This document shows, piece by piece, positions 32,401 through 43,290 of a stretch of DNA of 64,000 nt. Location of the stretch: NCBI GenBank assembly GCA_910574455.1, contig CAJSYZ010000003.1, positions 806,001 through 870,000 of the forward strand. The letters are read 5' to 3'. The DNA comes from Trichaptum fuscoviolaceum (Eukaryota > Basidiomycota > Agaricomycetes > Hymenochaetales > Trichaptaceae). Position 1 is the stretch's first letter, and the number at the start of each line of letters is the position of its first letter. The position numbers and the translations under genes are program-made. The notes beneath the pieces are model-generated. The model worked only from the letters and a program-made list of their open reading frames with translations, made no database searches and was not told the origin of the DNA.

Positions 32401-33119
32401 GCCTTGAGGCTCATGGCGCAGCACAATCACAAGGCCAAGAAGCACGGAGGCGCTCGAGTAACGAAGACGCGCACTGGCAAGGCGTATTCCGAGGCACGGA
32501 AGTTGAAGCTCTTCTGGAAAAGCGAATATGACACAGTGTACAGTGCCATGCTATCGCTCGGACTCGCATCGACGGATAATGTCTTTCGGCCGCTCGTCGA
32601 AGAAGATCTATATCGACCAGATAATCTGGAACCTGCTGAATTTTGCGCTAAGGAGATTGGGTGGATATGGACGGTGACTGGAACAGGGGGTATTTCGACC
32701 CATTCATCTATTCTGGAATGGGAAAAGGAAGGTGAGTTTATTGACTTTCGTACTTACTTCGTCTTACTCAATGGTGTATCTTAGATGATCGTGTACAGTG
32801 GTATCGACAATGGGCAGCTCGCGACCGATGGAGGGAAGAGGTTGACATTCTTGAGGAAGAACTGAAGCGGCTAGTACGAGGCTTCAGCGCGATGGCGAAG
32901 GCTTGGAATCAATTATCAGAAGATGCAGTTTTGGAGGGGAAGCCTGGCAGGGCCGCGTTTGCTGCCAGCAAGGAAGTTTCGTACAGAATTGCATGCTACG
33001 ATGCGTGGTCCGTTCACAAACGCCTCGGTCTAACATGGCACATCGGAGAGCCATCGTATGTCAGAGAACCAGAGGTAAGGTGTTTATTCTTCTTGAACAG
33101 CACAAATGTCTTACTTTAA
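29465..33119 (+). CDS. KDZ transposase with CxC2 cysteine cluster
   Basis: The gene has about ten exons, starting at ATG 29465 (MSRRSDRFRDSANDSNK); the ATG lies before a basic/acidic linker. Exon 2 has the CxC2 cluster typical of KDZ transposases: CPCARGGRRFFRCHDCPLHP, CSSCLLEAHPYEPLHWGEVW and DLSDLGKRIYLGHG. The core follows, with the first catalytic Asp in FLAMDGNFKL (about 30852), the second in AYDIMCMY (about 31315) and the Glu in GRTDGEEAERFW (about 31490). The DGNF, YDI and TDGE motifs match the RNase H fold triad of the family. A helical C-terminal part follows (KLFWKSEYDTVYSAMLSLGL, KRLGLTWHIGEPSYV). I see no in-frame stop, and the exon joins I tested keep frame. The last exon end is uncertain: the frame stops at 33119, or an intron begins at about 33075. 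The enzyme should cut at the inverted terminal arrays. Confidence 0.88.
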
Positions 33120-33180
33120 ATATGTAAGGATATATATGCTTGACTTGCATCGGATGCTCGACTTGCGTCGGATCATATCA

Positions 33181-33356
33181 GAGCATCCGATTCAATTCGA
33201 GCATCCGATTCAATTCGAGCATCCGATTCAATTCGAGCATCGGATTCAACTCAAACATCGGATTCGACTCGAGCATCGGATTGAAGTTGGGCATCGGATT
33301 CAACTCTTCGAATCCGATGAAAGTCGTGCATCGGATTCAAGGAGGCATCGGATGGT
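33181..33356 (+). repeat. 18-base tandem repeat (GAGCATCCGATTCAATTC)
   Basis: Three exact copies lead into six or seven degenerate ones, where CATCGGATTCAACTC is the core. It begins about 60 bases after the transposase stop. Confidence 0.8.
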
Positions 33357-33599
33357 AATCAATCTAATACGGTCATCGAGTCCAAGACTTTGTCTATGCC
33401 TATCTTATAATCTAGTACGTCTCTTGCCCACTTTATAAGCTATTTGGTTAATGATCTACTTGTAGCTGAATGCCTAATGGATTGACGTCACTCCGATAAC
33501 ACGTTAGTCCTCCGTGTCTTCTCGAAGACTTTACTCTAATCAACCTTCTTTTCCTTATGTGTCATTTTAACATCGATCCATTGACCTATTTTTAACTGT

Positions 33600-34790
33600 C
33601 TATTTCTCCTGCTTTGTCTTCATCAATTGTCTCTTCTTATCACTTGCTAATTGTTCCGCCGCTATTTTAACACTCATTGCTATGATTGTAAATATGTTCC
33701 TGTACCCTACAATACATGACATAATACATTTCCTTATATGGCAATTTATCCGATGTGCTGTCCTGACAAGATCCGTTGCATCGTATGAAATGAGGTGCCT
33801 GAATGGACGCAAACTTGGGTGCGTCGGTAACTGCACCAGGATGGTTGTCGAAAACTATATGGCAAACTTCCTACATAGACTGAGGGTGAGAAAGATAGCA
33901 AGCAGATAAGATTGTAAACGCTCACGTTTTCAGAAGTGGTCTGCCACTTAACAGATTGGACCCAGGATGGTGGATATCTGGGTGGCAACTTCCTACACTG
34001 CGTCTGAGGGTGAGAATGGTATTCAAGACCAGAAGAAGAATAAACTCACGGTTTCGGAAGGGGAACTGCCGTCCAAGCTAATGGACGCGAGGCGTACACT
34101 AACTCTACGGTTCAGCATGCGATTGAGGGTTAAAGAAAAGACCTGCTTACGATTGAAGAAAAAGCCTCTGCTATACTGGCAATGTGGAGCTGACAACTTA
34201 ATTGCCCCGCAATTCAGCCCCCTCAAGAATCGTGACGGAGGATATGCTGGCTCGGCGGAGGCAAAGGCGTAGATCGATGAGTGACAAATCGATGGACGGT
34301 CGTCCGGGGTGCATCGGAAGCAGCACCCTAAGCAGTTCGCGCAGGAGCGTCGAAGGAGGCGAATCAGTCGAAGGAGGCGAATCAGTCGAAGGAGGCGAAT
34401 CAGTCGAAGGAGGCAAATCAGTCGAAGGAGGCAAATCAGTCGAAGAGTAGCACAAGAACAAAGCGGACGTTTTGGGGGTTGGAGTGCTTGAGTATCGAGA
34501 ACTGGGCTAGTCTTTCTACTGATCGGGTGGCACGGACAGCGAGAACAAGAGTACTTTCTATTGAGGTTCGAAGGTCGAATGGAAGGTAGTGTCGAGCAGA
34601 CACCACTCGAGTCAAATGGTGCAGATAGTGACGAAGCAGAGAGCCTGAATGGCTGGAACGCGATGGGCGAAGTATAAGCGGAGTTGGAGTGGTTGGAGAG
34701 CTGTAAATGGCCGATGAGTTTGTCGTTGCGAAGTTCCTTGGAAGTAATAAGACGTGAGCAAAGAGAAACAAGAGAAAAGAATAGCACATA
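33600..34790 (-). CDS. Possible minus-strand gene with tandemly duplicated exon
   Basis: Two adjacent blocks (33825-33945 and 33958-34068) repeat the same minus-strand pattern: an intron-like piece from GTGAGC or GTGAGT to CACCCTCAG, followed by an exon-like piece with AGGAAGTTGCC and CATCCTGG. A long minus frame upstream (34787 to 34023) spans the 18-base array, where another frame reads as SPPSTD repeats. No ATG or frame can be chosen with confidence and no family is recognised. It may be a decayed gene. Confidence 0.25.
34349..34446 (+). repeat. 18-base tandem repeat (GTCGAAGGAGGCGAATCA)
   Basis: Five full units and a partial one; the last two have A for G (GGCAAATCA). The unit length equals that of the array at 33181, and 18 is a multiple of 3, so it can sit in a frame. 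Confidence 0.85.
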
Positions 34791-34970
34791 CCATGTCAGG
34801 TTACCCGATCACTGGCATCCCAAGCCCTGGAAAGTACTAGCACTTGACTTGGTAGCTGGTAATATCACTGACATATGGGGTTGTCCTTTGAGTGGCTTCT
34901 CATCGGACGAATAAAGATCTCCAATGGCGTCGGTTTCCGCAAAGATACTTATAATCCCGTCGGTCTGGGA

Positions 34971-35300
34971 TTAATCTTCGGTTGGGTCGCAGTCAGGTGG
35001 GCTGTAGGAGAGCTCCGGTTCTCCAGTTGACATAGCGCACCCGGCAACTATCTGCATCTCGAGAATGATGTATGCGAGGTATACCTCATCGACCTTGCTT
35101 GCTGAACGAAAGTTGTTGGCGTCGGCATCCCAGTTGGCGCTGCTCAAGCGCACACCGTGTTTGAGATAAGCAAGACTTTCCGATATCGAAGTGTGAACAT
35201 CTTTGGAAACGAGCGGAGGGAAATCGTGATCATCGCTGCTGCTCGGCGTCGTGAGTGAGGTCTGAGGTTCGGGTATACGGAGGGTTGGATTTGGATACAC
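34971..35300 (-). pseudogene. Coding-like fragment next to the right terminal array
   Basis: A minus-strand frame of about 109 codons has normal protein composition (SLTTPSSSDDHDFPPLVSKD, then VHTSISESLAYLKHGVRL) and ends CDPTED. It has no ATG at its start and runs back into the subterminal array, so it is either a 3' exon or a captured, truncated gene. No family is recognised. Confidence 0.35.
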
Positions 35301-35749
35301 CGAGGGGTCAAAAATAGATTCTCACGAGGGTCACATACATATACTTTACGGTGGTCAGATAATGGTGCTATGAGGGGTCAGAAATCAATACTCCAGGGGT
35401 TGGATTTACATACTTTTGAGAGGTCGAATTTGCATACTTTGAGAGGTTGAATTTAGATACTTTGAAGGGTTGGAATTGGATACTATTAAGGGTCAGAAAT
35501 GTATACATTGGAGGGTTGGATTCTTGTAAATGCCGGGGTTGGATTTAGATAACTCAAATTGTCAGATATTGATTCTCAAATTGTCAGATATTATTTAGCA
35601 AGTTGTCCGATATTACTTTTAAAATGTTGGCAATAGCCGTTATAATTGTCAGATTTATGTATTATAAGGGGTTGGATTTATATAAGTCGATGTGTCAGAT
35701 TATGATAAAACGCGGGTCAGATAGGTACATTGAGGTGCTGAAATCCTAT
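35285..35749 (-). repeat. Right subterminal repeat array and terminal inverted repeat
   Basis: Degenerate units with GGTTGGATTT and GGGTCAGAT cores, the reverse complement of the left array, end in GGTACATTGAGGTGCTGAAA TCCTAT. Spacing is about 26-32 bases. Confidence 0.75.
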
Positions 35750-35754
35750 CTTGC

Positions 35755-35763
35755 AACTTACCA
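35755..35763 (+). repeat. Target site duplication, right copy, of the giant KDZ element
   Basis: AACTTACCA, identical to 11621-11629. Directly after it the spacer resumes with TAGCTAATTTCAACGATATA, aligning to the intact spacers at about 5392 and 43684. Confidence 0.8.
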
Positions 35764-36504
35764 TAGCTAATTTCAACGATATAGCATGCGAAATCCTTTT
35801 ACGCCTTCCGCTGTTGGTATCAAACTCTGACTATCTCGCCGCTGCCACGTATGTCTTACATGCCCGGTCTCATCAGTTATTGCCCCCTCTTCTCTCTCCC
35901 ACTTTCCTGCACGCCAAATCTCGATATCACCGCTGTTAAAAGGTCCTCAAAAGTCGCCGACACTTTCTGCTGAACTTTAAGCTCGTACCGCTCTTTCGCA
36001 AGGACTGACGTTCTCTTCACTCAGTTGCCATTGCATCGTCGAGTCTTGCTTTCTCTAACATCTTACACCGTCTCTGGCTCCACATCTCAAGGAAAGCGCA
36101 TTCTTGGAAGAACATCCGATCTGTCTTTACGACTGACAGCACGATGTACTGTTTTGATCGTTAAGTTATTATCTTGTGCGGGTGAATCCCCGAACCACCG
36201 TCTTGGTACTTTTCCAAGTCCTTACACTAGGTACAAGAAACCTCGACGACTTCACGTTTGGACTTCACAGCCTGAGGTGACGCAAGGAGAAGCTCGTGCA
36301 TCCTGTAGTTTGCAAGCTTTCGGTTGTTTTCTGGACGGGCGCTAATCTGCAATTGACCTTCTATTACTGGTGTCAATCTTCATGATCTTGATTGGCGCTG
36401 GCTGCCTCATGGTATTCGCATGTGTTATAAAGTAGAACAGCCTCTTTAGTGACGACGACTCTCTTTCCTCTCACCTCCACAACCTTCTGCCCGTTGTGAC
36501 CAAT
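35764..36504. other. Array spacer 2, right part
   Basis: This is the continuation of the spacer interrupted by the transposon, aligning with 5390-5974 and 43684-44263. It holds the copy 3 promoter. No gene is seen. Confidence 0.65.
36425..36432 (+). promoter_or_regulatory. TATA box of gene copy 3
   Basis: TTATAAAG lies 80 bases before ATG 36505, aligned with CTATAAAG of copies 2 and 4. Confidence 0.65.
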
Positions 36505-39500
36505 ATGTCTGGTTCGTTCTTTCTTACCTCACGTTGCGGACTTAAAGCTGACGCGGTTTCACTGATCCAGGAATAGGTTTGCGATTATCACCAGTCTTTT
36601 GTCGGTGAGATATTGAGAGTGTTTAGGCATAAATTCGACGCAAATGCCGAACGACATGTTGAGCGATCTCCTCACTGCCGTGAAGGAGATACGAAACCTT
36701 ATGCGTCAGAAAGAGAACAAGAGTGAGTGACAATCTATCTCACCATTAACTCATTCGTGTATCATTTATGACGCGGAAACAGCTTCGACACTTATTGAAG
36801 CCCCACATCAAAGAGATGGCACACCAGAAGTAGCGGACGCTGTGCATCAGGAACCTCTCAATGTTGATACGGCAAGCCCAGATGATGCAGATCAGAGTGA
36901 GTGACGATGCGTCTTTCATTATGGCGAGAAGTTACAAATGGATATGTAGGCGACGATTCACCAGCAGAAGCAGGCGCTATTGGTCATGAACCTATCAACA
37001 CTGAGACAGCAAGCATAGAAACTAATGAAGAGGGTGAGCGACGATAGGTCTTCGATGATGTCAATTACGATGTCACGAATTGGTACGTAGACGATTGGCC
37101 AAACGACGAAACGATCGCGAGATACAAAGTCAGATGCGCGAAACACAAAAGGTACATATCTTACTATACATCGAATTGGTTCTGATACTGATTTCCATGC
37201 TAGCGAGTGTGAGAAGATGCAGGTGGAGGTACGTACGGGACCCTTGCTGAGCAAATATTCTCTGACGAGAAATGATAGTTGGGATGCTTCATTGCGCACT
37301 TGGGGATTGTCGGAGGTGACAAAGATGTGATTGAAAAGGCAGAATCCTTACGGAAACGATTGCTTGAGCCTGTACAATCTCTGGAGAAGGCCTTCGACGT
37401 GACTCCCAGTGGTATGTAGTCTTAATGTTTAGGCGAAACTTTTGTATGAATAATGAAGCCTTAGGGAGACCGGACGCAATGATCGAAGTTGGACAGGCAT
37501 TCTTCAGGCTTTGGTATCCAGTTTTTCTCTTTACTTGGAGTCCGCATGAAGAAGATGCACTTCGTCCTAATTTGCTCAATCGATGGAGTAGTATCGCATC
37601 TGTGAGTTCAGAGTATCTATGGAAATTGCAGAGTATTAATTCCATCATGCGAGGCCGGATATGACAAAACTTACGGTAAGGATCAAACGCTTTCAACCCA
37701 CAGCTTGATCTCTAAAGATGCGTGGTGTAGACCTCGTACACAATGGTAAGTATGTTGAATGCTTGCAATTCGTCCACGACAAGCTCTTTCACGACTTGGA
37801 AACGGCAATGAGCGTTGTAGCCGACGTGCTGACGACCTTCGAGGAGAAATGTACGTGCTTAAGCTCTTTCGATATTAAATCCATATGTCAATGATTCCCA
37901 AATTGATGTTCTTTTAGCTTCGAGTGAATGGATGGCGGCACTGAAGATGGCAGACGCTGAAAAGCAATGTGTGGGATATATAGACCATGTCTTCCCACCA
38001 ACGGAAGGTATCGGAGAGCTAGGTGCTTGGCCGACACCTAACGAGATTTACCACTTCGAACAACGTCTCGCGGGACACCGGCTGTAAGAATTCTCGCACA
38101 AGTGCCCTTATCGGGTCTAACATGCCATCGTCAGATTGTGCAATGAAATGCGTATAGAGGTTAGTCAACAATTTTCGCTTTTCGACTACTAATGAAATGG
38201 CGATTGCAGCTGGACCACCTTGTTTCACACTTTACTATAATCGGAGGAGACAAGACAGTCATTCAAGCTACGAATGCTCTGAAAGAGAATCTACTCTCTT
38301 ATGTTCAATACCTGGAACGTGCGGTTCATGAACAACCACCATGTGCGTAGTGTGCGATGTAATTTGTAAGAAAGCTTGTCTCTGATTCTGTTCTTAAGAT
38401 TTCCGGACAGAATTGCGTGCTGTAATGCTAAATCTTCTTTACGCTACCATACACTTTCAGTGCAGCCTCTATCATCAGAAACACGCGTTTTATTTTCGGA
38501 AAGTCAAGCAATGGGTAGCTAGTCTATGGGTGAGCATGAAGTGTGCGACATATTGGACATTGACCCATCTACGCAAAGATTGGAGCGTTTAGAATATTGA
38601 GTAAGCGAAGAATCAGAACGTACAGTTTCTGATTATCTGACTTTGTCATGGGATTAGGGTTGCTGCGCCGCGGGGAGGTGTCTGATTGCAAAGCATATAT
38701 ACATAGCACTTTCCTCTCTGAACTCGAACGAGCAATGGTTGGTATAGCTCATGGGGAAGAGGCGAAACTGGGAGAGGATCCAGTAAATACCGTACCGGAA
38801 GAGTTGAAAACGTTTGGCAAGGAATGTAAGCAAGATTGACACGATTAGTTCTCTTATCACTGCCACTAATGCGAGACCAGCCTTGCCAAAGTTCCTTGTT
38901 GATCAAATGGAGAGAGATACAACACGTTATATTAATCTAACAACAATCGCGACCTTCTTCTCCAGTGTGACGGCAACCACCCTCCAGTTCACATATGCCC
39001 CATTGCAGAATGAAGCATCCGATTTCCTGAGAGGAGTCGTCAACCTATTTTGGTTCTTGTCGCTAGTCTTCAGCGTATCTTCTGGTGTGAGTAGCTTGCT
39101 GGGCCTGACATGGAGGAAATCGTCAATGTACGTGATCTATTCTATCTTCATCCTGCTGATGGTTAACTGATGTATCCTAAAGCTATGACTCGCGTGTACC
39201 TCCGCGGCTAATTCGCATGTGGTTTGACAAAGCTCCGATGCTGTTCCTAATCATTGCAGCCGTTTCTTTTGTGATCGGCTTGAACCTGTTTGCGTACCAG
39301 TCTCTCCAGGTGTGGCATCATATAATATAAGATCTACACAGAACTGACATTTTGCCAGCCACATTTCGTCTCTTTCGCAACAAGTATCCTCACTGGAATG
39401 CATGGCATGTGCTTGCTGGCAGTCACACTTTGGTTTATATACCAGCTCAAGCGTGATTCCGTCTGGGCTGGATGGATAAGGATAGTCATGAAGCCGATCA

Positions 39501-40692
39501 CGGCATTCGCAGATTGGATTAGCATGAAAGCCATGAGTCTGATTTCGAAAGCCATGAAATGGGTCACAAAAAGCCTGAAATGGATTGGGAAAAGACCGAA
39601 ATGGATGTGGAAGATGGTCAAGTGGCCCTACGATAAGTATAAGCGGAGCTTACATCTGCAGCGAAACATCTTCTGGTACTTAGAATCTCCCTATCACCGC
39701 TCAAGTTCGTACTGACATCTCGTAATAGGGCTTTCCGGATGGACAACCGCGTAGCTCGTCTAAACAGCAGAATAAGATGGATTCCAGAACCGTACCTTCT
39801 TTCAAAAATCATCCGCTTTATCGTATATCCGATCAAGAAGGGCTTGCTGGTGTCAAAGAAGGCATTTTCTGACTTTGGTCATTTTGTTCGGGTGCATATA
39901 TGCGTATGTTGCCCTGCAGGAAGGACAGAAGTTGACATTGAATCTGTTGGAAGAGAGAGACACGAGAAAGCTGAGGGGCCGGAGGAAACGCAAGTGGAAA
40001 ACCTTGCCAAGAACGCCGAGAACGAGTTTCGTGAAGCTCTGCTAACGACTTTCAACGATGGCACGGCCGATTGGGTCATGTCTAACTTTAAATCTCGGAA
40101 AAATTGGATGTAAGCACCCGACAATTTTAACATAAAGAGCATACTTACATGAACTAGTATGGGGAGTGAAGAAGATGCAAAGCATTTTATCGGGATATTT
40201 CTATGGGGTTACCCAGTCCTCAGGAAGAAATTCCACGATATTGTGCTCCCCGCATGGATGGATGAACGCGAGAAAGCAAGCAGGGAGATTGAGGAAGTTC
40301 AGCATCACGGGGCGGCGGCAGAGCGTGTCGACATTGTTACTCTAGGATCGGAAGGTGCTGACCAAGGCCAAGACAACACCGCATCCACTCGATCCACTCC
40401 ACCGCAATCAGGCCAGCCCGCTCCCCTTCATGAAGGCGCGGGACATTTACCTTCGACACAGATTGAGGCCAAACCAGATAACTACGGCCAGCTAGACCAT
40501 CCTCCTCCTCCTCTTGATGAGCACCCTCTGTCGGCTTCCTCACGACTCATAATAGCACCGGAGCCCACGCTTAGTGTACCGAATTCGCCGGCGGACGTTC
40601 CCGTTATAAATCTAGACGCATCTGTGCCAAATGAGACCGAGGAAGTCACGTCCACATTGGAGACCAAGACAGAGGACGAGCTGGGAGAGTGA
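36505..40692 (+). CDS. Tandem family membrane protein, copy 3
   Basis: Same exon plan as copy 2. The start ATGTCTG at 36505 is conserved, but the first acceptor has changed: copies 2 and 4 have ACAG before the 12-base exon, here it reads ACTG (about 36563). The next AG, six bases on, keeps the frame and removes two residues. Acidic exons contain HQEPLNVD and HEPINTET. The modules read HLGIVGGDKDVIEKAESL and HFTIIGGDKTVIQATNAL. Hydrophobic segments are at about 38925-38990, 39015-39125, 39235-39310 and 39385-39440. The Trp/Lys repeat (39486-39635) is the longest class, with KAMKWVTKSLKWIGKRPKWM. The final intron has a normal end before GSEEDAKHFIGIFLWGYP. The tail ends TKTEDELGE. It lies directly downstream of the transposon but keeps its own promoter. 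Confidence 0.78.
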
Positions 40693-40984
40693 TGCTGGAT
40701 TTTGCAGAAGGAGTATGTTTAGTCATTGATTCATCGAGATAAACTTTTTGAAATATATATTTTTAGAACGGCGCCGAGTAGAAAGTGACCATACGAAGGC
40801 CTTTGCCCCATTTGCTTATAATGATGCTTCTATTCCATCTCCTACTATGTAATTAAGATTTTCTCTCATTGAATCTTGAACCATCAACTGTTCTTGAATG
40901 ACGCCGGAACGTCAGATTGATACCTGACGTGTCCTTTCAACCTTGCGGATGGATTGGATGGATGTTTCTCCCATTTTATACACG

Positions 40985-43020
40985 TCCTGACGTACAACGA
41001 TTTCTGTCTTCGCTTTCTTCCAGCTCGTGCTTACCAGAACTCTCTTCCGCCTGCACAACTTCATCTGCGAAGTCATCCATAGAGTGTTCATATTTCTCGT
41101 CTATCAGCCGATTTGTACGCGTTTCCTCATACTGGGCCTTCGTGTCATGGAGCCGAATGCATCGCGTCAGCTCGCGAGGCCCTGTTTACTGTCTTTTTGT
41201 CTGCAAGACGGGTGATTTGCTAATTGTGATCCTGAGTCGAACCACTGGTTCTCACTTATTTCGACGCCTACTTGCACAGCTTGAATTCAAAGAGGGTGTT
41301 ATGCCAATGCATTCATGAGTTAGATACATAACTTGACTAGCCAAATAATCTAAGTTATTCTATCGAAGTCGAGACGAGCCAGTGAACGACAGCTCGGTAC
41401 GAGATCTGGGTCAGGGGATGACAGTGGTCTTTGTAGGGTTCCGAACATGGAAGGGCAAGGTCAAGGTCAGAAGATTGGTACGGGGATGAGGACAAGGTTA
41501 CTTACTTGAGTATGCTTGCCAAGATTCGCCAGCCTGTCACCATTGTCTGATTGCGACGCTATTAGCTGATGCGGGACTCCACAGGAAGGCTGCTTGAGAA
41601 CGTAAGGTCAACAAGGCAGATTGAGGGGGAGCAAAAAGTGATGGTGACAACTGCACAGCCTTTAGCTCGTTAGAGATCTACGTTTATGGGATTCTTGAAG
41701 AAAGCTGTATATTCCGGTGCTTCTTAGTCTCATATGAGAAGTGTCTAACTGTCCCTTTCCAACTGAAAATACGTCTATCTCACCGGTATCGCCTTCGTCT
41801 TCTTTGGTTTTCAATACGAACTTAGCAGGGTAGGGTCCCTTGCCTTGGAAGGAGTTGAACTGCGATCAAGACGCCATGCCCTGGAGATCCGGATTCAATG
41901 GACCGAGGTATGGTGGAAGTTTGACGAGTGAGTGGTTGAGTCGACATAGATTTCCGACGCGCATGCGAAAAAAGATGGTGGCTTTCAAGAGTTGCGCAAG
42001 ATCGGAGAGCGTAAGCGGAGGAATGAGAGCAAGCATCGCGAAGGTGCGCGAGTAAAAAAGCAAGTAATATTGGTCGATCGTGATTGCGCTAAAAGTCTCT
42101 TGGCAGGAATGAGCTAGATGGATTCCAGTACATCCTCGATTGCGTACACGGATAACATAACTGAGGCAGAAGGTGAAAGTGTAGGATCAGCTCGAGGTCG
42201 TCGACCATGACGTCACTTGCACCAGTCGCCTTCGTGCCCCTCGCTAACGGGAGGACAATGGTGATATACGAGACGATGAGATCGTACGCAAATGCCAAGG
42301 TCATGCTTGATGTTTGAGACTGATGTTTGAGCGGAGGTCAGTCCGATGCTATAAGCCAATATCGAAATAATTTTGCGTACCTCCCAACAAACAATCTGTC
42401 CTCTTCCGAGCTTTACTCCACCTCAGATCATTCAGCACCCCCAGTTTCGCTAGCCTGCTTGCCCATGCTCTCTCTCGGGCAACACCTCCATCCCTTATCC
42501 CTTCTCCTTCCTCTTCAAACTTATGACTTCCTTCCCCTCCAGAATCGACTGCAAGCGACGGCACGTCCTGCTCATGGATACCCAGACCGGGTAACCTAGC
42601 TTCACGGCGACCAATTATCGATGAGTACAGGGTTCGCGCCAAAGACAAAGTAGGAGAGAATTGCAAGTGAAGGCAGATATTGTGATTGAAGCGCTTTGAG
42701 TGTTATGTCGGGATGAGTATAGCAGATGATACACGAGCAAGGAGTCGATTTTTCGAAGGATAGTACGGAGGACAAAGCCACATACACAGAACGAGGTGAT
42801 CGCTTTGAAGCGCGCTCGTAGGGAATGATGTTTTGGTATGCGTTGCGGAAAGGTTAGCGCAAGTAAAAGGCAAATAAGCATCGGGAAGTAGCTCCGCAGT
42901 GGTAGAATGGGCGAGACAGGAGAAGTTAGAAGCTAGTGGCAGTGGCTGAACATGAAATGTAAGTCGATGTTGATAGGATACAAAAATGGTATACGCACCT
43001 CAGCTAATCACAACTCTCCT
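40985..43020 (-). pseudogene. Spacer gene remnant, minus strand, unit 4
   Basis: Conserved segments match the unit 1 remnant: hydrophobic helix ITSFCVCGFVLRTIL near 42740-42800, then IGRREARLPGLGIHEQD (about 42560-42615), then the coiled-coil exon RELTRCIRLHDTKAQYEE to DEVVQAEESS (about 41030-41190), followed by a GTAAGC donor. This copy is better kept than unit 1 and may still be spliced, but I could not build a continuous frame from 42500 to 41200. The protein would have one membrane helix and a charged C-terminus. No family is recognised. Confidence 0.4.
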
Positions 43021-43044
43021 CAATAACGGGGCGTCTCACTCATC

Positions 43045-43290
43045 ATGCTGCCTAACATCACGTCGTGCTCTTTTGACGCCTTTCTCCCCTTCGGTATTAG
43101 TTGACGCGAAGATGCACAATGTTTATGTTTGCATCGCTAGGTGACAGAGAGTCAAAGCATTTGTGAATATGAGTGAAGGTACGGCACGTTGGTTGAAATA
43201 GGCAGTCGTTGCAGACGGGTATTCCATGAGGAGGGTGAGGAAGGAGGCTGTTGGGACGAAATGTTAGGAATGCCAGAAAGTTGGGTACCA
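43045..43290 (+). pseudogene. Zinc-knuckle-like gene remnant, unit 4
   Basis: The start MLPNITSCSFDAFLPF at 43045 is followed, about 150 bases on, by ADGYSMRRVRKEAVGTKC. A stop codon then replaces the residue after the first Cys of the knuckle seen in unit 1. It is broken. Confidence 0.35.

Larger units (their letters stand above)
33120..35284. other. KDZ element right interior, repeats and fragments
   Basis: No confident gene lies here. It contains two 18-base tandem arrays, an inverted copy of the 19858 block (33747-33787), a tandem exon-intron like duplication (33825-34068) and a coding-like fragment at 34971-35300. A weak minus-strand gene could start near 34790. Confidence 0.5.
11630..35754 (+). 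mobile_element. Giant KDZ-type DNA transposon with cargo genes (about 24.1 kb)
   Basis: The ends are inverted: ATAGGATTTCAGCACCTCAA at 11635 and its reverse complement at 35730-35749, continuing as a perfect match through TGTACCTATCTGAC. Five imperfect bases lie between these and the 9-base target duplication. Inside both ends are inverted arrays of degenerate repeats (11640-12130 and 35285-35740). The element carries a KDZ transposase on + and at least three multi-exon genes on -. Without the nested gypsy element it is about 17.4 kb. KDZ transposons are known from basidiomycetes and are reported to make target duplications of about this size. The boundaries rest on direct comparison with the two paralogous empty sites in this window. 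Confidence 0.85.

Noticed and set aside
42600..42881. Pheromone receptor or other multi-pass receptor in the spacers
   Set aside because: Only one hydrophobic helix is conserved between units and none of the receptor motifs I know are present.
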